From: Beijerinckia mobilis
Lineage (GTDB): Bacteria > Pseudomonadota > Alphaproteobacteria > Rhizobiales > Beijerinckiaceae
Direction of reading: 5' to 3'
DNA length: 64,000 bases
Assembly: GCF_000745425.1 (NCBI RefSeq)
Contig: NZ_JQJH01000010.1
Span: forward strand, 62,001 to 126,000
Made by a program: the position numbers and the translations under genes. The notes beneath the pieces were generated by a model, which ran no database searches, was not told the DNA's origin, and was given only the letters and a program-made list of their open reading frames with translations. Position 1 is the stretch's first letter, and the number at the start of each line of letters is the position of its first letter. Shown piece by piece: positions 1 to 9,126 of the stretch.

Positions 1-112
1 GGGCCTGGGCTTCCTCCAGGGCGGCTTTGGTCCACATGCGCCAATGGACGGGATTATGCGCATGCTGCAGCAGATAGGGGCTGGCGGCTTGGCTCAGTTC
101 ATTGGCTGACAT
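1..112 (-). CDS. DUF255 thioredoxin-domain protein (YyaL/SSP411 type), N-terminus only
   Basis: The reverse strand opens with ATG at 112 and reads MSANELSQAASPYLLQHAHN and then PVHWRMW before leaving the window. The N-rich, SPYLLQHAHNPV(D/H)W block is the signature N-terminus of the DUF255 family (YyaL, spermatogenesis-associated protein 20 type), large cytosolic proteins with a thioredoxin-like domain followed by a (alpha/alpha)6 glycosidase-like barrel. Only the first 37 codons are visible, so catalytic cysteines and the rest cannot be judged. In this family W usually follows V-D; here it is V-H-W. The function of the family is not settled. Confidence 0.8.
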   Translation of the reverse strand, partial: MSANELSQAASPYLLQHAHNPVHWRMWTKAALEEAQA

Positions 113-222
113 GAAAAACTCTTGAAGGTTCGCAACCTGGATCGACCTTCTTGTAAGCATGTCTCGGGCCGTTGCCAGCCTTCCATATGCATTCGGGTTG
201 CTATGTGTCAATTTATAATAAC

Positions 223-918
223 TTAGCTTCGCGCGGTTGCAAGTCGAAGTGTATCATTCAGTACCTTGCGGCAGAATTGAAGACTCAACAATGCATTGCT
301 ACTCCCATTATCGCGACCGCGATGCCGTGTTGTGTCGTATTGAGAAATACATGTCACGAGAAGATTGGTCAAATAGCCATTTCCTTTTGATTTAACCGTC
401 GATACCCCTTTTGACCGCGTGGCGCTGGAGGGTGACGCCACTGTTGCCTCATTCGCATTGTTGTTACCGACGAGGGCAACGAGCAGATCGCCATACTGAC
501 TTAAAATCATCGCATAGGCATCATGGCCGATGACACCGTTCACGTAACTTTGGCATACTGCATAGAGGCCATCCCGAAGGGCGAGGATGCTAGCTGTCCG
601 ACCTGCAAGTTGGAGGGCAGTTTCGGTTGTACTGATCTTAGATTGAGCTTCGCCTGTACCTTTATCACTGGCGGTCATCTTTGCCGATTGTTCGGCCAGT
701 GTATTAAAGGTGACGGCATAATCCGGACTTGGCTCTGTGCAAACAATAGGCCAATAGGTGCCGTCTTGCTCAAGCCGTTGGCGTTCTGTGACCAAGCGCA
801 GATTGCCAGTTGTCGCCAATGTTGGAATATCATTGAAGGTGAATTGGGTAACCCTAGCGCTTGGGGATGAGCATGCCGCAAGGAGCAGATAGAACAAAAA
901 AACGAACTTGAAACGCAT
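223..918 (-). CDS. Putative exported lipoprotein, unknown function
   Basis: 231 codons. The start is supported by a GGTGGAAA ribosome-binding site just upstream. The first 16 residues form a hydrophobic lipoprotein signal ending in LLLAAC, with Cys16 as the predicted lipidation site and serines at +2/+3, which favours the outer membrane if E. coli sorting rules apply. The mature part carries a CTEPSPDYA motif and a WPIVC segment resembling a group of uncharacterised alphaproteobacterial lipoproteins I know only as hypothetical proteins. The last 60 residues are Ser/Thr/Asn/Arg rich. It points away from the AT-rich spacer and the patatin-like gene, so it probably has its own promoter there. 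No enzymatic motif was recognised. Confidence 0.7.
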   Translation of the reverse strand: MRFKFVFLFYLLLAACSSPSARVTQFTFNDIPTLATTGNLRLVTERQRLEQDGTYWPIVCTEPSPDYAVTFNTLAEQSAKMTASDKGTGEAQSKISTTETALQLAGRTASILALRDGLYAVCQSYVNGVIGHDAYAMILSQYGDLLVALVGNNNANEATVASPSSATRSKGVSTVKSKGNGYLTNLLVTCISQYDTTRHRGRDNGSSNALLSLQFCRKVLNDTLRLATARS

Positions 919-1886
919 ATTTCCACCTGTATAAGGCTAGCTATGATAGTCGTATAAAACAAAGCTAACATCCATTTATTGTCACGGAACAATAATCACC
1001 AGTATTTTTCAATTAGCTCAACCAAAAGTTGATATTTTAAGCTATTAGAGATATTGATATATATCGTAGAGATGATATTTGCCCTACGTCAAGTCCATAT
1101 CCAATGCACAATGTATATCTAGCGTAAAATATGTGCATGATATGCACTCGAGGCTTGGTTTCAAAAAAACGGTTCTTGACAGCTTTGATTTTGTATGTAA
1201 ACTTATTGCCTGCGTCAATTGTGTGTATGTGGCAATGTTGTTGTGTTGCTGGTGTGATTTTCTGTCCAAGCTGGCGGGTTCCTAGATTAATTGACGCGGT
1301 TTGTCTGAGCATCTGCCGATATTGCGGGTCTGGGCTATCTTAAGCCTTAGTAGTATGGCTTTTGATGGTGAGAGTGGAAATTTGTTGGCTGCTTGGGTTC
1401 TCTGGGGGCAGGGTTTTGTTTGGAAGTATTCCCTGATTGCCGGCTTACGTATTTTGTTTTGTGGTATCAAGGTCTGTTGTGGTCTTTTCTGGTTTCGCTT
1501 GCCTATATGTCGTTTTTGTAGCTTGCGTGTTTTTATTGTTTGCCATCCTTCGTGATGGTGATTGCTCTATTTGGTGCAGATGTATTTAATTTCGTGTTGT
1601 GTCCAGAGCGTATGTTTTTGTGTCTTTGTTTTGTATAACAATCGTGTTGTTTCGGAATCTGGAAATGATCAATTATTCACCATGTGATGATGTTTGATAT
1701 GTATATATCTGTGTAATTGTATTGATATATTTGTTTTAGTCTACTAGAAAGCACGAATGATCTGTCGGTGTCTGTTCTGGGGAGTTTTGCGTCATGGTGT
1801 GCCGGTAACGTAAAAATTGTCCCTTCAGGTATTGTTGGAGGGTGTAGCAGCTATGAATTGCTACGCTTTATCTGTTTGATTTATAA
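919..1886. other. AT-rich, G+T-skewed gene-free spacer
   Basis: About 970 bases between the divergent lipoprotein and patatin-like genes, clearly richer in A+T than the surrounding coding DNA. From about 1380 to 1560 the plus strand is strongly keto-biased: a hand count gives 135 G+T out of 180 bases. Short open frames exist on both strands, but none has a good ribosome-binding site, a recognisable domain or normal codon use. Promoters for both flanking genes must lie here, but no convincing -35/-10 pair stands out. No DnaA-box cluster, tRNA or transposase remnant was seen. Confidence 0.6.
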
Positions 1887-4800
1887 ATGAGTACTACAAT
1901 GGCAATCAATCATTTATGGGGTTGGCTCGCTTTGGGATTTGGTTGCTTGGTTTGGGGAGCGATTGCGGTTTCTCTGGGTCTGCACATCGATCTCAGGTCA
2001 ACCGCTCAGAGATGCTCGCTGGCCGCTTTTCTTTTCTATCCCACCACCATCATCGCCTCTTTTTGCCTCCTTTGGTCTTTAAGTCGAGCGCGTGTATTTT
2101 TTACGGTCATGAAAGAAATGTGGTTGCCTTTGGCCGCCATAGGAGTCGCCTGTTTCTTTCTGTTTCTGACTGATCAAGGCCAGGATCTTGGCGTCGGACT
2201 CATCGACGCATCGAGTGATCGTTATTGTCTGAAGCTCAGTTTATTGTTCTTCGCGTTGTTTTTTTGGGCGCTCTCCGCATGGCATGCCGCGCGTTTGCCA
2301 CTTGCGCGCCGCTATACATACGCCTTCGAAAACAAGGACCATTTGATAGATGCGGAAGGCAACCCAACAGAGGCTGCCAAATCAAGTGCATCGGGCGAAG
2401 AGGTACGCAAAGCCTTGGAGTCGCGAAATGCGGAACCTTGGTTGCGTTGGCCCCCCCGGCTTGCGGGGCTCGCCGCCCATTTTTTTGCCGCTTTGACGAT
2501 TGCCTTGGCCGCATTTCATCTTCCTTTTTCAAAGGAATGGGATTGGTCCAAATTGGCTTCGACGCAGTATCCCGTCTTTGCCGTGCCAGCCGCTGTGATC
2601 AGCTTGACAGCGGCTTGTTATTTTATTGATTTCTTTTTCATTTTACGGCCGCTTGGGCACTATTGTAAAAAGAAATGGAGTATCACACAGACTTGTGTTC
2701 TCCTGATTTGCCTGCTAACGGGCGTATTTACTGGTTTTGCAGGTTCGGAATTAGTGACATATAATAATCATGCTAAGCAACCTGTAGATCTCATCGGTTT
2801 GTTCAGTGCTTCCGTCGTCATTCTCGGTTCGTCACTATTATTCATTACCATCACATTACAGAGTAGCCGGTTACGGTTACGAGATGCTCACGAGCGCAGG
2901 TTAGAAGCACATAAGCATATCTCAGCCATCTATGAGAAAAGAGGGGCTGCGTCTTTCAATGTTGCCTACGAAAAGTATCAGCTTGGTAAGGTTTTTGAAG
3001 GAAAGATTGCCGAAAACTGGCATTGGACCCTAGGGCTCGCCGGGCTCGCTATTATCATTTATCTAATAATGTCATTAATGCCTTCGATTTGGATCGGCCG
3101 GTTCATTGGATCGATGGTTACGGCTTTCACAATCTTTTTCATCGCTGTGGCAATTGGAAACTTATTCCGTGAAGTGGTCTTGAAATTTCTTTTGGATCGG
3201 CCTGACGGAATCCTCGGATTTTTCTTTGAAACACCAGTATTGTTGTTGATTTTTCTTCTGCTGGTGGGCGTCGCGGGATCAATCAATCGCGATTCTCATG
3301 CGGTAACCCTTTGTAACGACAAAGAAGCGGTTGGCGAATGCGAAGCGGCGGCGCCCGTTATCGGCGTGGCCAAAGATCAATGGCAGGGTTTAAGAGACTG
3401 GAAGAAACGTCCAACGGTATCCAAAGCGGTTGATCGTTGGTATGCGCAGGCCCGTAAATCCTGGGCGAAAGCGGGAGGCCAAGAAAGTGAGCCCGTGCCT
3501 CTCGTGATCGTTTCGACAGCGGGAGGCGGTATACGTGCAGCCTATTGGACTGCAACGGTTCTGCAAAAGCTGCAAGAAAAGGTAGGTGGAGTAGGGAATT
3601 TGCGGCCCTACCTCTTTGCTATTAGCGGCGTGTCGGGCGGCAGCCTTGGTGCTGCGGCCTATGTCGCCTCGCTGCATGAACGGGTTGAGGCTTCGGACAA
3701 AGCGAAAGATGCGACGGAGTTTCTTAGTGACGATTTTTTGGCTCCGGTGCTTGAGCGTTTTGTCCTTCAGGATCCTTTGACATCATTTATCCCTGTGCCA
3801 ATCGTTGACCGGGGTGTGCAATTGGAAAAAGCTTGGGATGCAGCGAGCAATGGCCGTCTTGCCAGATCGTTCCTGAGCTATTTTCCCGACCTCGCCGCCG
3901 GTTCCGACGATAATAGCGGTGACGTGACTTGGAGCCCCATCCTACTGCTGAATGGAACCCATCTCGAAACAGGCCGACGTATTATCACCAGCCATTTGCA
4001 GATCGAGAATCGCATTTTTCTGGATAGTTTCGATATGTTCAGGCTCGTCCAATCGGATATGAAATTGAGCGCTGCGGCGCACAACAGCGCACGCTTTAGC
4101 TATATTTCGCCTGCTGGGAAGATTGTTCCCAATCCACCGAAAGGAAAAGATGGCAAGCAATGGGCTTACAAGGATGACGAAAAGTGGCCTCCTTATCTGG
4201 GATTTGTCATCGATGGTGGATATTTTGAGAATTTCGGGGCTCTGACTGCGCTGGAGCTCGGCCGCGAGATCGAACGTGTCTCTAAGTCTGGACAGAAAAA
4301 CATTAGACTCATTTATCTTCAGATCAGCAGCGATCCTGGACTAGACGAACGGACGATGGCAAGGATCAAGTCACCGAGTAAGAAGAGCTGTAGCATTCCC
4401 AAAGTGGGAGAGCAGCAACCACATTCCAATGATTTTTCACAATTCCTGACTTTTCGTCCGCCAAGTAAAAATTTTTTTACATCGCCCCCCCATGATGGCG
4501 GCGATTTCGAAACCTCTTTCTTGACTCAGATTTTCGGGCCTCTCGCTGGCGTGCTGTCAGCTAGGATCGCTCATGGCACGGCTGCATCATGGGAACTTGC
4601 CTATAAAACCTGCGTCGTGCAGCTGGATGGAGGTGAAAATTCACAATCTCCTGTATTCGTGCATCTTTCCATGCTTAACGATCGGGATTGTCAAAATATC
4701 GGGGAAGAGAACAGTCCCTCAGATAGCAAGCGCGAGAATAAAAACGTACGGCTTGCGGCACCGCTCGGGTGGGTGATGTCAAAGGCTACAAATCTTTCGA

Positions 4801-4922
4801 TTAAACGATGGGTCAACCAGTGCGGTAATGCAAAGGAATTAACGAAAGTGACCGACGCTATCCGGGTAAGGGTAAATCTTGAGCTTGGTTCTACGGAAGC
4901 CAGGTCCTCAACCAGCCCATGA
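1887..4922 (+). CDS. Patatin-like phospholipase with a large N-terminal membrane domain
   Basis: 1011 codons. The first ~470 residues contain about eleven hydrophobic segments (roughly 10-30, 45-65, 77-95, 112-135, 190-212, 230-255, 267-290, 303-325, 380-402, 405-430 and 445-465). The patatin (PNPLA) domain starts near residue 537. It shows the oxyanion loop GGGIR at 546-550, the nucleophile elbow GVSGGS with Ser583, and the dyad Asp in DGG at Asp776, so the catalytic set is complete. The likely activity is a Ser-Asp acyl hydrolase acting on membrane lipids, with the domain probably on the cytosolic face; the substrate is unknown. It ends 25 bases before the mnmE start, so co-transcription is possible. 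Its first part is T-rich, like the spacer before it, which hints at acquired DNA. No cyclase or nucleotide-sensor gene is adjacent, so an anti-phage role has no contextual support. Confidence 0.85.
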   Translation: MSTTMAINHLWGWLALGFGCLVWGAIAVSLGLHIDLRSTAQRCSLAAFLFYPTTIIASFCLLWSLSRARVFFTVMKEMWLPLAAIGVACFFLFLTDQGQDLGVGLIDASSDRYCLKLSLLFFALFFWALSAWHAARLPLARRYTYAFENKDHLIDAEGNPTEAAKSSASGEEVRKALESRNAEPWLRWPPRLAGLAAHFFAALTIALAAFHLPFSKEWDWSKLASTQYPVFAVPAAVISLTAACYFIDFFFILRPLGHYCKKKWSITQTCVLLICLLTGVFTGFAGSELVTYNNHAKQPVDLIGLFSASVVILGSSLLFITITLQSSRLRLRDAHERRLEAHKHISAIYEKRGAASFNVAYEKYQLGKVFEGKIAENWHWTLGLAGLAIIIYLIMSLMPSIWIGRFIGSMVTAFTIFFIAVAIGNLFREVVLKFLLDRPDGILGFFFETPVLLLIFLLLVGVAGSINRDSHAVTLCNDKEAVGECEAAAPVIGVAKDQWQGLRDWKKRPTVSKAVDRWYAQARKSWAKAGGQESEPVPLVIVSTAGGGIRAAYWTATVLQKLQEKVGGVGNLRPYLFAISGVSGGSLGAAAYVASLHERVEASDKAKDATEFLSDDFLAPVLERFVLQDPLTSFIPVPIVDRGVQLEKAWDAASNGRLARSFLSYFPDLAAGSDDNSGDVTWSPILLLNGTHLETGRRIITSHLQIENRIFLDSFDMFRLVQSDMKLSAAAHNSARFSYISPAGKIVPNPPKGKDGKQWAYKDDEKWPPYLGFVIDGGYFENFGALTALELGREIERVSKSGQKNIRLIYLQISSDPGLDERTMARIKSPSKKSCSIPKVGEQQPHSNDFSQFLTFRPPSKNFFTSPPHDGGDFETSFLTQIFGPLAGVLSARIAHGTAASWELAYKTCVVQLDGGENSQSPVFVHLSMLNDRDCQNIGEENSPSDSKRENKNVRLAAPLGWVMSKATNLSIKRWVNQCGNAKELTKVTDAIRVRVNLELGSTEARSSTSP

Positions 4923-4947
4923 CACGAATTGTTCCCTCGCCAGCACC

Positions 4948-6282
4948 ATGAATGATACGATTTATGCCATAGCTTCTGGTTTTGGCCGAAGTTCCGTCTG
5001 CGTGGTCCGCCTCTCTGGGTCCAAGTCTGGTGAAACTGCGATCCGCCTTGCCGGTAGGTTACCACAGCCGAGGACATTCCTGCTTGCCACTCTCCGGGAT
5101 CCGCGCAATGGCGAGATCATCGACAAGGGGCTGGTGCTCTGGTTTCCGGCGCCGCATAGTTTTACCGGAGAGGATGTCGTGGAATTTCAGATCCATGGTG
5201 GCCGTGCGGTGGTGGCAGCTCTATTCGATGCGCTGGGTGCCTGTGAAGGCCTCCGCGCTGCCAATGCCGGTGAGTTCACTCGGCGGGCGCTTGACCATGG
5301 AAAGCTTGATTTAGCCGAGGTCGAAGGCCTTGCAGATCTCATTGATGCGGAGACTCAGGCACAGCGACGTCAAGCCTTGCGGCAGATGGAGGGCGCCTTA
5401 AGCCATCAGGCTATTGAATGGCGTGGCAAGTTACTCGATGCCCTGGCTTTTATCGAGGCCGAGATCGATTTCGTCGATGAAAGGGATGTTCCGCCTGAAA
5501 CAAGCCGTCTCGTTGATGCAATCATCGGCCCCTTGCTTGTGAGCTTGCGCCGGGAACTTGCGAAGGGCACGGCAGGCGAGCGGATTCGGGACGGTTTTCA
5601 TATTGCACTCATGGGACCGCCGAATGCGGGAAAATCGACTTTATTGAACGTGCTTGCGCAGCGCGATATCGCAATCGTCTCAGATCTTCCTGGCACGACC
5701 CGTGACGTGATCGACGTGGCGCTCGATCTTGGCGGCTATAGCGTCACTCTGATCGATACCGCCGGCCTACGGGACAGTGCCGATCCCCTTGAGCAGATGG
5801 GTATGGCGCGGGCGATGCAACGAGGACAGGGGGCCGATCTCATCCTCTGGCTTTCGGAAGCAAGCACGCCGTCCGATCCTCCTCCGGAATTAACCGGCGC
5901 TGTTTGGCGAATCATGACCAAGATCGATCGCGCCGAATCGCTGCCCGCACCTGCGGAAGACCGAGAGTTGGAAAAAACTGATACTTTCTTTATTAGCGCT
6001 GCAACGGGTTATAATCTCGAACGTCTCATCGCCGCTCTGAAGAAGTTTGTTGACGTTCAAACGATTGGTGCTGGTGAGGCTCTCATCACCCGTGCACGTC
6101 ATCGGGAAGCTTTCGAGCGCGCGGCGAACGCCTTGGATCATGCCATGACACGGCACCTGCCCATCGAACTGATGGGCGAGGATCTGCGGCATGCCGCGCA
6201 AGCGTTGCAGGACATCACAGGTTGTATCGGCGCGGAAGAAATTCTTGGGGAAATTTTCTCCCGTTTCTGTATAGGAAAATAG
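4948..6282 (+). CDS. mnmE: tRNA uridine-5-carboxymethylaminomethyl modification GTPase MnmE
   Basis: 444 codons from the ATG at 4948. An upstream in-frame start would overlap the patatin-like gene and adds residues absent from the family. MnmE and MnmG together install the cmnm5 group on U34 of tRNAs reading two-codon boxes. The N-terminal tetrahydrofolate-binding domain begins DTIYAIASG. The inserted G domain carries G1 GPPNAGKS at about 223-230, G3 DTAGLRD near 270 and G4 TKID in place of the usual NKxD. The protein ends in the diagnostic FCIGK, including the catalytic Cys. The next gene is its partner mnmG. Confidence 0.97.
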   Translation: MNDTIYAIASGFGRSSVCVVRLSGSKSGETAIRLAGRLPQPRTFLLATLRDPRNGEIIDKGLVLWFPAPHSFTGEDVVEFQIHGGRAVVAALFDALGACEGLRAANAGEFTRRALDHGKLDLAEVEGLADLIDAETQAQRRQALRQMEGALSHQAIEWRGKLLDALAFIEAEIDFVDERDVPPETSRLVDAIIGPLLVSLRRELAKGTAGERIRDGFHIALMGPPNAGKSTLLNVLAQRDIAIVSDLPGTTRDVIDVALDLGGYSVTLIDTAGLRDSADPLEQMGMARAMQRGQGADLILWLSEASTPSDPPPELTGAVWRIMTKIDRAESLPAPAEDRELEKTDTFFISAATGYNLERLIAALKKFVDVQTIGAGEALITRARHREAFERAANALDHAMTRHLPIELMGEDLRHAAQALQDITGCIGAEEILGEIFSRFCIGK

Positions 6283-6355
6283 CCCAATAGGCATGATTGG
6301 AGCAGATGGCTCATCCCTGAAGACGTGTGCGCAGCATAAAGGCATGAAATCTTTC

Positions 6356-8212
6356 ATGGCGAATACCTATGATGTCGTCGTGGTCGGCGGCGGCCACGCC
6401 GGTTGCGAAGCGGCCGCCGCTGCCGCGCGGCTTGGCGCCCGCACTGCGCTCGTCACGCAATCCTTCGACACGATCGGCTCCATGTCGTGCAATCCGGCGA
6501 TCGGAGGTCTTGGCAAGGGACATCTGGTGCGCGAAATCGACGCGCTCGATGGTCTTATGGGCCGCGTGGCCGATGCCGCTGGCATTCAGTTCCGGGTTCT
6601 CAATCGCGCCAAGGGGCCTGCCGTTCGTGGGCCACGGGCCCAGGCGGACCGCAAGCTTTACCGTGCCGCCATGCAGGCGGAAATTCGGGCGATCGATGGC
6701 CTCGATGTGATCGAGGGTGAGGCGCAATCGCTCGTGGTCGATGCGGGAAAGATTACTGGTGTTATTGTCGGCGGCAAGACGATTGTCTGCGCCGCCGTGG
6801 TGCTCACTACTGGCACATTCCTGCGCGGTCTGATCCATGTTGGCGAAAGAAAGGTGCCTGCCGGTCGGGTCGGCGAGCCGCCGGCCGAGGCGCTTGGCCT
6901 GGCGCTGGAACAGCTTGGCCTGACCATGGGCCGTTTGAAAACCGGCACACCGGCACGGCTTGATGGCCGTAGCATCGCTTGGGACAGGCTGGAGCGCCAA
7001 TCCGGCGATGCCGAGCCAGAGCCATTTTCGTTTTTGACTAGCGCCATCACCCGGCCGCAGGTCGATTGCTTCATCACGATGACGACGCAGGCAACCCATG
7101 CGGTGATCCGCGAAAATCTGCACTATTCGCCGGTCTATTCCGGTGCCATCAATGGGCGCGGACCGCGTTACTGCCCGTCGATCGAAGATAAGGTCGTCCG
7201 TTTCGCCGAACGCGAAGGGCATCAGATTTTTCTGGAGCCCGAAGGGCTCGACGTGCCGACCATCTATCCGAACGGCATCTCGACGGCCCTTCCCGAGGCG
7301 GTTCAGGAGCGCTTTCTACGCACGATTCCGGGGCTCGAACAGGTCGCGATTCTCCAATACGGCTATGCCATCGAATATGATTATGTCGATCCGCGCGAAT
7401 TGACCGCGGGGCTGGAGGTCAAGAAGCTTCCAGGCCTCTTCCTCGCAGGGCAGATCAACGGTACGACCGGTTATGAAGAAGCCGGTGCGCAGGGACTTGT
7501 CGCAGGTCTCAACGCAGCGGCCTTGGCTGGCGGCCTTGCTCCCATCCGTTTCGATCGCTCGGAAGCCTATCTCGGGGTCATGATCGACGATCTCATCACC
7601 CGTGGCGTCTCCGAGCCCTATCGGATGTTCACCTCGCGCGCGGAATATCGGCTCACCTTGCGCGCCGATAATGCTGATCAAAGGCTGACCGGCAAGGGCA
7701 TCGCGTTCGGCTGTATCGGCCGACATCGCGCGGAAGTCTTCCAAGAGAAAGACAAGGCCTTGACCGGGGCCCGCGCGCTGCTCGGCGCTTTGACGCTCAG
7801 CCCGAATGAAGCGACGCGCCATGGTATCAAGGTCAATCATGACGGTGTGCGGCGCTCAGCTTTCGATCTCCTTGCGCTTCCTGAAGTCACGCTTCAATCT
7901 CTCTATCCTATCTGGCCGCAATTACAGGATATTCCTGAATCCATCGCCGAGCAGATCGCCATTGATGCGCATTATGCCGTCTATCTCGACCGGCAGGAGG
8001 CCGATATTGCCGCCTTCCGTCGCGATGAAGGGCTGAGCCTTCCCACCGATCTCGATTATGCCGCCATTACCGGCCTTTCCAACGAGATTCGTGGCCGTCT
8101 CGCGGCGATCCGCCCGGCGACGCTGGGGCAGGCGGGCCGGATCGAAGGCATGACGCCTACCGCTTTGACGCTGCTCGCGGCGCGGGTCCGCCGTGCCGGG
8201 CTGCGCGCCTGA
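6356..8212 (+). CDS. mnmG: tRNA modification enzyme MnmG (GidA), FAD-binding
   Basis: 618 codons from ATG 6356; ATG 6344 four codons earlier is equally possible. MnmG is the FAD/NADH partner of MnmE in wobble-uridine modification. The N-terminal dinucleotide-binding loop is [13 protein letters not shown]. The family signatures [15 protein letters not shown] and a YCPSIEDK block are present, as is the late [10 protein letters not shown] motif. The length matches the usual ~620 residues. It lies 73 bases behind mnmE on the same strand and overlaps or nearly abuts rsmG, consistent with an mnmE-mnmG-rsmG operon. Confidence 0.97.
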   Translation: MANTYDVVVVGGGHAGCEAAAAAARLGARTALVTQSFDTIGSMSCNPAIGGLGKGHLVREIDALDGLMGRVADAAGIQFRVLNRAKGPAVRGPRAQADRKLYRAAMQAEIRAIDGLDVIEGEAQSLVVDAGKITGVIVGGKTIVCAAVVLTTGTFLRGLIHVGERKVPAGRVGEPPAEALGLALEQLGLTMGRLKTGTPARLDGRSIAWDRLERQSGDAEPEPFSFLTSAITRPQVDCFITMTTQATHAVIRENLHYSPVYSGAINGRGPRYCPSIEDKVVRFAEREGHQIFLEPEGLDVPTIYPNGISTALPEAVQERFLRTIPGLEQVAILQYGYAIEYDYVDPRELTAGLEVKKLPGLFLAGQINGTTGYEEAGAQGLVAGLNAAALAGGLAPIRFDRSEAYLGVMIDDLITRGVSEPYRMFTSRAEYRLTLRADNADQRLTGKGIAFGCIGRHRAEVFQEKDKALTGARALLGALTLSPNEATRHGIKVNHDGVRRSAFDLLALPEVTLQSLYPIWPQLQDIPESIAEQIAIDAHYAVYLDRQEADIAAFRRDEGLSLPTDLDYAAITGLSNEIRGRLAAIRPATLGQAGRIEGMTPTALTLLAARVRRAGLRA

Positions 8213-8240
8213 GGATCGGCCTTCGCTGAAGGAAAAATCG

Positions 8241-8909
8241 GTGGGACGCTCTCAATCCTTCGGCATGCGGAATCTTGATAAGCTGGCAGCAAATGCCGCG
8301 TCGGAGGAAGTCGGTCTGGCCGCTTCTCTGCCGGAGGACTTACGCGCGAGATTAGAGATTTATGCCACTTTGCTCAGGAAGTGGCAGAAGACCATCAATC
8401 TTGTCGCCCCCTCGACGCTCGACCATATCTGGACCCGGCATTTTGCTGATTCCCTGCAAATTCGCGATCTCCTTCCGCAGGCAAAGCGCTGGGTCGATCT
8501 CGGGTCTGGCGGCGGCTTTCCCGGCCTTGTGACCGCTGTCGCGCTCGCGGGCCAACCGGATACTATCGTGCATCTCATCGAGAGCGACCAGCGCAAATGC
8601 GCCTTCCTGCGGGAAGTGACTCGAGAGACAGGCGTGCCGGCGATTATTCATTGTGGGCGGATCGAGACCGTCGCCACAGAATTTGAAGACGAAGTGGATG
8701 CCGTGAGCGCGCGGGCGCTTGCGCCGCTTGCATCGCTTCTGTCTCTCGCCTCCCCCTGGCTCGAAAAAGGCGCGGCAGGTGTGTTCCTCAAGGGCGCGGA
8801 GGCGGAGAAGGAAATGGTGGAGGCCGATTGCTCTGCCTCCTATCGTTGCGAGACCTATCCCAGCCGGACGCATCCGGCGGCGCGGATCATTCTGGTACGA
8901 AAGTTTTGA
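8241..8909 (+). CDS. rsmG: 16S rRNA (guanine-527 N7) methyltransferase RsmG (GidB)
   Basis: 222 codons from GTG 8241, chosen because GAAGGA sits eight bases upstream. An ATG at 8193 would overlap mnmG, and an ATG at 8265 is a third option. RsmG methylates G527 of 16S rRNA using SAM. The fold I SAM motif reads VDLGSGGGFPGL, preceded by the family hallmark NLVAPSTLDHIWTRHFADS. The usual alphaproteobacterial followers parA and parB are absent; after about 200 bases the next gene is purH. Confidence 0.95.
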   Translation: MGRSQSFGMRNLDKLAANAASEEVGLAASLPEDLRARLEIYATLLRKWQKTINLVAPSTLDHIWTRHFADSLQIRDLLPQAKRWVDLGSGGGFPGLVTAVALAGQPDTIVHLIESDQRKCAFLREVTRETGVPAIIHCGRIETVATEFEDEVDAVSARALAPLASLLSLASPWLEKGAAGVFLKGAEAEKEMVEADCSASYRCETYPSRTHPAARIILVRKF

Positions 8910-8953
8910 ACCTGCCGGTTTCATCCGGCAGCATTTTGCGTTATGGCCGCTTT

Positions 8954-8971
8954 CATACCAAGTCTCGTTGA
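8954..8971. repeat. Single arm of hairpin family B
   Basis: CATACCAAGTCTCGTTGA between rsmG and purH matches one arm of the family B inverted repeats found near 18.7, 25.0 and 33.2 kb, with one difference in the TCTCATTGA core. No matching second arm is visible here, so it may be a decayed copy. Confidence 0.35.
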
Positions 8972-9126
8972 AAGTCTCCCGGGAAGTCACACCAATCACG
9001 CCCGTCTTGATTGGTGGAGCTGGTTGAGCGCCGCCTTAGGGGGCCATGCTTCCGGCAAGCGTCTCCCGGCACGCCGTCGAATCGAGCTTTGGTATTGATC
9101 TCATCGTCACTCCATCAGGATATCCC

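Noticed and set aside
919-1886. Chromosomal origin near mnmE/rsmG
   Set aside because: The spacer is AT-rich and lies in a locus often near the origin, but no DnaA-box cluster (TTATCCACA type) was seen and hemE or dnaA is not adjacent.
1887-4922. CBASS-type anti-phage effector
   Set aside because: Some patatin-like lipases serve as CBASS effectors, but no nucleotidyltransferase, ubiquitin-like or sensor gene is nearby.
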